Below are positions 57,431-64,000 of a stretch of DNA of 64,000 nt, in pieces (the first letter of the stretch is position 1; each line of letters opens with the position of its first letter). A program made the position numbers and the translations under genes. This DNA comes from Hyaloperonospora brassicae (lineage: Eukaryota > Oomycota > Peronosporomycetes > Peronosporales > Peronosporaceae): contig CANTFL010001106.1 in NCBI GenBank assembly GCA_947650285.1, forward strand, positions 22,211-86,210. Direction: 5' to 3'. The notes beneath the pieces are model-generated. The model did not search any database. It saw only the letters and a program-made list of their open reading frames with translations, and was not told the origin of the DNA.

Positions 57431-58330
57431 GGAGAGTCATGAACCCACCTTCGCTAAACAACAAAAGCGCTATTGGCGCGATCCATTGACGGAAGATGTC
57501 AATGTTCTGGATATTGGTATGCCAGAGTCAATTAACTCCAATGTCAATGACATCAATATTGAGCGGAGCTCTTTCACCGTATGTGAAGGGAGTTATAATC
57601 CGTCGAGTGACACTCGTTGTGGTACTTAGTCACTGAGTCACTGCAGGCCTGGTTGGCCTAGGGCCGAGACATCAAGAATGTAATTCCTCTGATGTGAGTG
57701 GGGTGGCACGTAAAACTCCACTGAGTGAGGGCAGTCGAGGTGGCACCTCACTGAATGTCGGTAATGACAATGTTTGCGAAAATATAGTGTGTTCAGGGCT
57801 AGGCCCGGATGCTGTACGTCAAGTGGTACGTGTAAATTCACTGGGTAAAGTGTTCGAGTTGCGTAACACTTCACCAGATGTCGCTCAAGACATGAGCTCT
57901 CGAATAGAGCGTGCTAAGATAAATAGCAACCAGGGGGGCCCTATTGTCCCGGCCTCTAGGAGGCGTGAAGTTTCTTTGAGGAAACAATCTCAGCGTTGGG
58001 TGGCAACTGTTAGGCGACCAACGTCTAAGAAGTCACGAAGTGATAATATTAATAATACATTATATGCACTTGTCAATGGGTTGACTGGCCAGATTGATGG
58101 CAATATTAGTCTTGAGACTCTTCCATCATTGGATACTCTCTTTGGCCTAGACGAAATGTCTGACGGCGAATTTAGCCAAGCATTACAGGCAGGAGAATTA
58201 TCCGATTTAGTAGCCATTCGGCCGGATAATGAGTTAAACTCATCCTCGTTCTTGGACGAGTCTGTCCTTGAGGACACAAAGGCGGGATTGGATGCCCGAA
58301 GTGGATTTTCGATCCTTAAGGATCCTCTTG
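57431..58330 (+). pseudogene. Gypsy B protease-RT linker
   Basis: The longest open frame of the element (57694-58455) covers this region. It contains an Arg/Ser-rich stretch and an acidic segment (DTLFGLDEMSDGEFSQALQ). It runs to ILKDPLDPFFPLVRNF, the usual entry to RT. No enzymatic motif is expected or seen. Confidence 0.65.
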
Positions 58331-59285
58331 ATCCGTTCTTTCCTTTGGTAAGGAATTTTAGGACGTGGTGTGTCACAACCCACCGTCCGTCTTACCTACC
58401 GAAAGAGGTGTACGTCATGGTATTGACTTGGTTCCTGGAGCTAAATACTGCTTAACACGGCAGTGGCCTTTACCGAAGGAACAGTGTGACGTCATTAACG
58501 ACTTCTTTCGTGCAAAGCACGCGGCAGGAATGGTACGTGAGAGCAAATCTCCCCATTCCACACCGACCTTCTGTGTCAAAAAGCCCAATGGGATGTGGCG
58601 CATTGTTCATGCTTACAATAAGCTTTTTGCCGCCACCATCCCGGCTCAGACAACAATTCCGAGGAAGGATGTTCTTCAGAACAATATGGTGAGATGTACA
58701 ATGTATAGTACTCTCGACTTATTCGATAGTTATTACCAGCTTCTCATGCGATAAAGCGATATTCCGCTGACAGCGGTCAGCACTCCGAGCGGTATGCTCT
58801 AGGATTGGCTTGTTATGCCGCAAGTATTATCAAATGCCCCGGCTATATTTAATCGTCTTGTGACACAATTGTTCAGACCTCACAGAGAAGATGCACTGAC
58901 GTAATTTGATGACATCTTTGTCCATAGTCGTGCTATGAACGGTCGGTCAGATGTGGACAATCACATTGACCATTTACGAGCGGTGCTCGAGTGCATGCGA
59001 ACGAATGAGTTGTACGCCAACGCGTCTAAGTGCATCTTTGGTGCAGAAAAGATTCTCTTTTTAGAATGCTTTATTGGTAAGTGAGGCGTTAGAGCGGATC
59101 CCGCTAAGGTAAAAGCCATAGTTGATTGGCCGTATCCAAAGAACCAAAGGGACTTACGTAAGTGGCTTGGCCTTGCCAATTATTTACACAAGTACAGTGC
59201 GAATTACGCAGAAATGGCTCTTCCCTTATCTAATCTCCTTAACAGGAAGTGGAATGGTGCTGGACTAGCACCGAGCATTATGCTT
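58331..59285 (+). pseudogene. Gypsy B reverse transcriptase
   Basis: LVPGAKYCLTRQWPLPKEQC enters RT; HSTPTFCVKKPNGMWRIVHAYNKL (fingers) and MYSTLDLFDSYYQLLM (palm, first Asp) are intact. A stop follows. Then LVMPQVLSNAPAIFNRLV and, at 58904, a FDD box preceded by a stop in place of its tyrosine/valine neighbour. Thumb: LRAVLECMRTNELYANASKCIF, PKNQRDLRKWLGLANYLHKY. At least four stops. Confidence 0.9.
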
Positions 59286-59745
59286 TTCAAGCAGTAAAGT
59301 AGATTCTCCTTCATGCGCCAATCTTGGCTTTGCCTGATCCTGATCGATCTTTCAGTGTCGTCTGTGATGCATCTGACTTTGCCATAGGCAGCGCCCTGTT
59401 ACAGATAGATTCTGATGGACGGGAAAGCGTAATTGTGTTTGAGTCCCGGCAGCTGAAGGCTGATGAAAAGAACTATCCTGTTCATGACAAATAGCTACTT
59501 GCAATGAAGTATGCTCTCGTCAAATTCAGAGTTCGTCTTCTTGAATTTAAGCTGTTTGTGATCTATACAGATCATGCGTCACTACGCACTGCGACCCAGT
59601 CGCCGCACCTCTCTCAGAGAATGGCTTGTTGGATTCCCTTCTTTGCCGAGTACAACTTCGAGGTGAAGCATAAGCCGGGCAAGCAGAATTCTATGGCCGA
59701 TGCGTTGTCACGCAGGCCTGACTATGAGCTTGATCATGTTATGAC
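59286..59745 (+). pseudogene. Gypsy B RNase H
   Basis: FSVVCDASDFAIGSALLQ holds the first catalytic Asp; ESRQLKADEKNYPVHD the Glu-containing block, with a stop at LLAMKYAL where the next Glu would be; VIYTDHASLRTATQSP the second Asp; KPGKQNSMADALSRRPDYE the last Asp. All four blocks are in order. Confidence 0.88.
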
Positions 59746-60710
59746 TCTTTCGTCGTCGGTCACTGACCTAATCCGTACGGCATATGCCAAGGATGAACAT
59801 TGTGTAGCTCTGCTACGTGCTCTAGGGAGCGAGGAGTTTAAGGACTCGAAATTAGAATTGTTGGCACGGTTACGTGCGAGGTTACATCGATATTCCATCA
59901 GTCAGGGCCTGTTGTGCTATAGCACGGATGTGAAGGATACCCCTCGCATCGTTGTACCTCATGATGAGGAGTTGAAGAAACGTATCCTCTATGAGGCACA
60001 TGATACTGCGTTAAATGGTCATCTCGGTTGTGAGAAGACCTACGGCTCAGTCAGCCATGGCTATTGGTGGCCCAAACTATACAATTAAGTGAGCACATAT
60101 ATGCGTACGTGTGAAACGTGTCAACGGGTACAGCCCTCACCTCACGCGGCCGCGCCGCTGGCTAGTTTGCCTATACCCAAGAGGTGTTAAGAGTCCATCA
60201 GCATGGATTTCCTGTTCGATTTACCGAAGGATTCGTATGGAAGTACGGGTATTGTGGTCTTTGTTGACCGTTTGAGCAAGATGGCTCATTTAGCGGCGGT
60301 GACGGATTCTATTGATGGTGAGGGTACAGCTACGCCATTTATCAATTGAGTGTTTCGAAAACACGATTTGCCGTTGGAAATTGTCTCTGATAGAGATCCT
60401 TGCTTCACTGGGAAGTTTTGGAAATCCATCTTCAAGGTGCTCGGCACACGTTTGGGCATGTCCACAGCGGATCATACGCAGACTGATGGTCAAAACGAGC
60501 GAGTGAATCGCATCATCGGTGACATCTTGCGCAGTGTTTGCGCTGAAACCTTTAAGCGTTAAAGTTCGATGCTCCCTGTCGTTGAGTTTGCGTTGAATAA
60601 CGCCGTGCATGTCTCTACCGGCTACACACCATTTTATGTGAATGGTCTCACAGACCCTCGAGCTCCGTTACCGCTACCACGGCGTGGTTCAGGGCTTAAG
60701 GGGAGGAGTT
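59746..60710 (+). pseudogene. Gypsy B integrase
   Basis: HHCC zinc region: EAHDTALNGHLGCEKTY, GYWWPKLY, then TCETCQRVQPS. Core: SMDFLFDLPKDSYG with the first Asp near 60203, IVSDRDPCFTGKFW with the second Asp near 60386, and TDGQNERVNRIIGDIL with the Glu near 60488. Then LPVVEFALNNAVHVSTGYTPF. Three catalytic residues are all present, but stops at 60086, 60348 and 60562 break the frame. Confidence 0.9.
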
Positions 60711-60949
60711 GCATATCGGCTTGCTGATGTCAGCCCTGCTACTGTTAAAAAAACAGGTAAGCGAGTTTCTCGCAACGGTATTAAATGTCTTACGACATGT
60801 CTGTGACGCACTGGCTGATAGCCAAGACAAGCAGAAGGGACTGGCTAATGCTATAGGCAGAGGTTGTATTGAACGTTATGAGTTCGGGGACCAAGTTCGA
60901 CCCAATGCTAAAAACCTACCTACAAATGTAGTGTCCGCCGTCTTCAAGA

Positions 60950-61570
60950 CAAAGTTGCGTTATGGCTTCATTTGGACCATTTACGGTCGTCGCAAAGAAG
61001 GGAATTGCGTATACGCTCAACCTTCCGCGCAAACTGCGCAATCATCCAGTGTTCTACGTTGGTTTGCTTAAGCCGTATCGGCATCCGTCCCACGTGAACT
61101 TGGAGGCGCTTGAGCCGCATAGGTTGGCCTTGCCATCGGTTGCTAAATCCGTATCAGGAGGTCAAGCTGGCCTCCATCCGGGCTTAGCCCAACTCCAATG
61201 CCTGGACTTGGGCTTGTCCCAACCCCAACACCTCAACACGGGTTTGCATCGCGTCAAACGCACTCTTGGTCTTACTTAATGTCTCACGGAGACCACTCAG
61301 CTCGAGAAGCACCTTCTCATGCTCCTTCTTCGGTATACCGACTACCTCCGATGCTGCTCGATGATCAAGGAAACCGCCAGTTCCATGTGGAGCGGCTTCT
61401 GGAACGACGGCGTCGTCAGGGTCAATACCAGTATCAGGTGAAGTGGCGAGAGTAACCGGAGTCAAAGAACTCGTGGGAGTTTGAGATACCCCTTCGTCAG
61501 GATTGCCCATACGCCGTTGATGTTTTTGAACATCGTGGCAAGGGTCATCCCTCGACCTAGAGCGGTGTTC
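60950..61570 (+). pseudogene. Gypsy B integrase C-terminus and chromodomain
   Basis: GPFTVVAKKGIAYTLNLPRK and FYVGLLKPYRHP are the tail of integrase (LP..LR.HPVFHVSLLKPY). After a proline/glutamine-rich insert, FHVERLLERRRRQGQYQYQV, then a stop, then SKNSWEFEIPLRQDCPYAVD form a chromodomain. The chromodomain stretch lies opposite the antisense frame at 61184-61786. Confidence 0.85.
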
Positions 61571-62438
61571 ACCAATAGTGGTGGAGGCATGGGGGTAGTT
61601 GTGCACCGCTTGACCAACACCCACATCAACCGGCACAGCTGGAGCATAGCGTGTGCGAGTTCGCAACTGGCCTCTGGTCTTAAGCTTGGCGTAATCATAC
61701 CGTAGCTTTCGTTCTAGGCGAACATCTGCCACATCGGCACTTGCTCTTAGAGCTAACACGCTGCTGAGGCGTCGTTTCCGATGCACCCAGCTAACAAAGG
61801 GTTGTCTTCTTCCTCCTGAGATTCGCCTGCGAATCGGAGGATGGGTATACCCTTCATCGGTGGAACCGGTGCACCCCGTGCTTGCGTGTCAAGTCGCATC
61901 TTGTATTGACTCTAAGTCGTCAAGTAAGGTTGCAGGTACCTCTCGCGAAGTACCTGTAGACTCGCCACCTCATCAGAAAATGTTGGCTCAGCGCCAATGG
62001 CCCACGTTGCCAAAGAACGACCTGTCGTTTGGCGTATATGCTCTTCCACACTGAGTGGGGTGAACAGATAGCCACGACGACCCTCAAGAGTTGCAGCAAG
62101 TTGCATACGGCGCTGAGCGCTCTCCTCTCGTTGGATAGCCAACTTTTTTTCCCATCGATCGGATTAGTGATGATGGCATCGCTCACAAAAAGTGTTTGAT
62201 GCGGCGTCGATGGCGCGTTGGCTTCGCCACGCTCGGCAAATGGGTTTGGTGCAGTATGAGGCGGTGCCTCTTGCACTGGTGAGGCGTACATTGTCCTCTC
62301 TTCACCATGTATATCGGTGTCGCTACCATAATCCACCTCCACATCGATGCCGAGGTAGGACGAGAGAGTCGAGGACTGATAAGGTGGCCATGCCATGGTG
62401 TTTCGTGTTTTGCCAACCGTGAAGGTTGAAGCGCACAC
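61184..62438 (-). pseudogene. Antisense frame of Gypsy B
   Basis: From an ATG near 62438 (or MAWPPY at 62397) the minus strand reads SSYLGIDVEVDYGSDTDIHG, a Pro/Ala-rich linker and DAIITNPIDGKKS. One frame over it continues as QREESAQRRMQLAATLEGRR and LSVEEHIRQTTGRSLATWAIG, then QVLRERYLQPYL. After one or two further stops, the open 200-codon frame 61184-61786 runs from a basic segment to EKVLLELSGLRETLSKTKSAF, a coiled coil. It overlaps the plus-strand chromodomain. Family unknown; position matches the antisense frame of Gypsy A. Confidence 0.6.
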
Positions 62439-62489
62439 ACACCGTCCTCTTCGAGGAAATAATCCAATTGAAGTTTCGTGGTGACGTCA

Positions 62490-62505
62490 GTCTGGTGGGG
62501 GAGGG
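62490..62505 (+). promoter_or_regulatory. Polypurine tract of Gypsy B
   Basis: ggtgggggaggg lies directly before the 3' LTR, where plus-strand synthesis would be primed. Confidence 0.8.
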
Positions 62506-62977
62506 TGCGACGGGGTACACGTCGACTGGTAGTCGACAATAGGTGTGGTGCACACAAGAGATGATATATCTTTAAAGTAGAATTAGAATACAGTATCTAT
62601 TGTTGAAGACTGATGTCTGTCAACCATTGATTACGAGATATTTGAGAGGTTTATTTAGGACATTAGCGAGTAGATTATTTACTTTGTTCTAAGGTGTTCT
62701 TTTAGGTTAAAAGAAGAAATAAAATTCAGTTCCCATTTTGACCAACATAAGACACATGCCTTAAGAGGCGTCTTGATCGGAAGAGCTAGAAACGCCTGTT
62801 CATGTAGCTGCTCTTGAGCACTCTGAGCTGTGATTCTCTGAATCCTTTGGTCCCCCTGGAACAGAAACCGTAAGCTCTCTGAGCTTGTTGACTCTCTGGG
62901 TCGGGTTCGTAGAACCAAAGTTGCTCATTGAGCGTTAAGTCTTCCTCTGACTTAAGGAGCTGTGTAGCTCCGCTACA
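62506..62977 (+). repeat. Gypsy B 3' LTR
   Basis: 472 bases, from TGCGACGG to CCGCTACA. Compared with the 5' LTR the first bases differ (TGTAAC versus TGCGAC) and one T is missing. Confidence 0.93.
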
Positions 62978-63230
62978 ACTCGCATCCGCTTATCCTCGTC
63001 GATGCGGATATGGCTCATTCAATGCGCCCCATGCGCGACGAGAGCGCGTCGAGCATCGTGAGGATATTGTCTACCTTCGTCAGGCCCCTTTTTTTGGCCG
63101 ACGAGTTATCAACGACGGCGAACGCGCCTGTCGGGCGGACCGTCGAGCCGGCGCGAGCCGACGTGGTCCTTGTGTGACCTCTGGCTGCCAGCGCGGCGGC
63201 CTTTGCGTCGTTGTTTCTAGCCATTATCAT
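62978..63230 (-). pseudogene. Start of an unidentified gag-like frame, cut by Gypsy B
   Basis: The minus strand has MARNNDAKAAALAARGHTR from about 63224 and ends LDALSSRMGRIE with a stop at 63015, 38 bases from the LTR. A basic N-terminus followed by a short coiled coil resembles the beginning of LTR-retrotransposon gag proteins. The leader upstream contains caacactcaaccgcaagac, common before such frames. The rest of the element would lie where Gypsy B now is. Confidence 0.35.
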
Positions 63231-63350
63231 TATAATTTGCTCGATTGTCTTGCGGTTGAGTGTTGAAATGTTAAGTCGATTCTGTATGGATATTGCTCTT
63301 CTGCTGTTGCTGATGCACTAGCTGTCTGCTACCTCCAGGTGACAGTTACT

Positions 63351-63404
63351 TTCCAGCTCTACTGCTAGCCACTCAATTTCCAGCTCTGCTGCCAGCCGCT
63401 CCAA
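63351..63404. repeat. Two copies of a ~27-base unit
   Basis: tttccagctctactgctagc and tttccagctctgctgccagc with their flanks follow each other. Confidence 0.65.
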
Positions 63405-63479
63405 CGCATCTTCTTATCTCTCTAGACAAGCATATGGTGACTTGTGCACACGAATTGGCGCGCCTTTTCATGCGCACCG

Positions 63480-63632
63480 AAATGCCACATGACCACATGT
63501 CGATTTCTAACACACTAGTATATCAGTAAGCAAAGCAGACTCGTTGGGTCGCGTTTTTGTAAGGAAGAAAAATGCTCGTTGAGCTTAAAGCCCTCCTCTG
63601 GCAAAAGAGCTTTATAGCTTTGCTACAGGCGA
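63480..63632 (+). mobile_element. LTR fragment related to the 3' end of the Gypsy B LTR
   Basis: tgctcgttgagcttaaag and tagctttgctaca at 63574-63632 match the last 65 bases of the Gypsy B LTR (tgctcattgagcgttaag, tagctccgctaca). The stretch agactcgttgggtcgcg at about 63541 recurs at 4923. It appears to be the LTR of a third, related element. Confidence 0.6.
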
Positions 63633-64000
63633 AGTCGGTCCGACGGTTCATATGGAGGTCAAAATCCGAAGGAGTGTCAAAGGGCTGATGTACCGGTCAT
63701 GATCCTAACGTATTCGATGCGCATGAGACACATCAAACTGCGATGGTATTTCTCGCGAGAGCAATCGCGTTTGATAGTGTGCAGATAAAAAGGTGCACGG
63801 TAAGTCGACCCAGCGGGTGCTTTCGCTAAGGCTCTCGATGAAATAAGGCTTGCACGTCTATCAGACTCGATGAATGTGCGAGGCTAACCTTGGGGAGAGC
63901 GTGTTGGCTGAAGCATACTACGAGTGGGGTGACAATACTTGACCAGGGCGTTAAGTTGAAGGGTGAGTGTTTGTTGTACACGAGAAAAAGGTTGGAAGGA
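63633..64000 (+). mobile_element. Leader/gag start of the third element, decayed
   Basis: It follows the LTR-like end. Near 63700 a frame reads HDPNVFDAHETHQTAM, comparable to the Gypsy B gag start AAQDPDVLNVRVEAFKQY. Stops follow. It runs to the window edge. Confidence 0.4.

Larger units (their letters stand above)
55367..62977 (+). mobile_element. Gypsy B: chromodomain-bearing Ty3/Gypsy LTR retrotransposon
   Basis: LTRs at 55367-55840 and 62506-62977 are closely similar. Between them lie a PBS, gag with a CCHC knuckle, protease, RT, RNase H, integrase and chromodomain in Ty3/Gypsy order, then an antisense frame and a PPT. All frames carry stops. The architecture fits the oomycete chromodomain group described as Chronos. 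No matching target duplication flanks it (left base context gatgaa, right actcgc). Confidence 0.93.

Noticed and set aside
1..64000. CRISPR array, bacterial operons or rRNA genes
   Set aside because: No regularly spaced identical repeats, no ribosome-binding-site-linked gene series and no rRNA motifs; the content is eukaryotic.

Overview
This window looks like a repeat-rich stretch of an oomycete nuclear genome, probably Peronosporales (a Phytophthora species or a downy mildew). The evidence is a stramenopile-style myosin with a C-terminal PDZ array, two types of Ty3/Gypsy element that resemble those of oomycetes, a plant/L1-like LINE, and short consensus introns. No species can be assigned from sequence alone. 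All calls come from reading the sequence and translations by eye; no database search was run.

Layout. Positions 1-3.3 kb hold the only two host genes that look intact: the 3' part of a myosin heavy chain (+) and, convergent with it, a tryparedoxin/nucleoredoxin-like thioredoxin-fold gene (-). From 3.3 to 13 kb is AT-rich intergenic DNA with decayed LTR remnants and tandem arrays (a 21-bp and a 139-bp unit). At 13.16-14.74 kb two ~105-bp inverted repeats enclose GC-richer, gene-like fragments. At 15.6-20.6 kb lies a heavily mutated LINE with an internal RT deletion. At 22.92-23.92 kb two ~75-bp inverted repeats enclose pieces of two unrelated host genes, adenylate kinase and 3-hydroxyacyl-CoA dehydratase (HACD/PTPLA), a Pack-type gene-capturing element. 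At 24.95-27.25 kb is a hAT-type element with a perfect 8-bp target duplication. At 29.1-30.0 kb a possible spliced gene (+) lies opposite a start-less secreted RXLR-like reading frame (-). From 30.0 to 41.7 kb is an AT-rich gene desert.

From 41.7 kb to the end, LTR retrotransposons are stacked. Gypsy A (about 41.73-55.36 kb) has gag, protease, RT, a decayed ordinary RNase H plus a second archaeal/plant-type RNase H, integrase and a chromodomain; the pol 3' region is split by a 530-bp solo LTR flanked by a 5-bp duplication. Gypsy B (55.37-62.98 kb) abuts it and has 470-bp LTRs, a PBS, a PPT and a full gag-pol with a chromodomain. Both carry a decayed antisense open frame with coiled-coil character between pol and the 3' LTR. 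A gag-like fragment (-) and a further LTR related to B end the window.

None of the transposons is coding-competent: frameshifts, stops and lost catalytic residues are everywhere. The two TIR elements with captured gene fragments, and the antisense frames shared by two different Gypsy types, are the strongest candidates for something undescribed.
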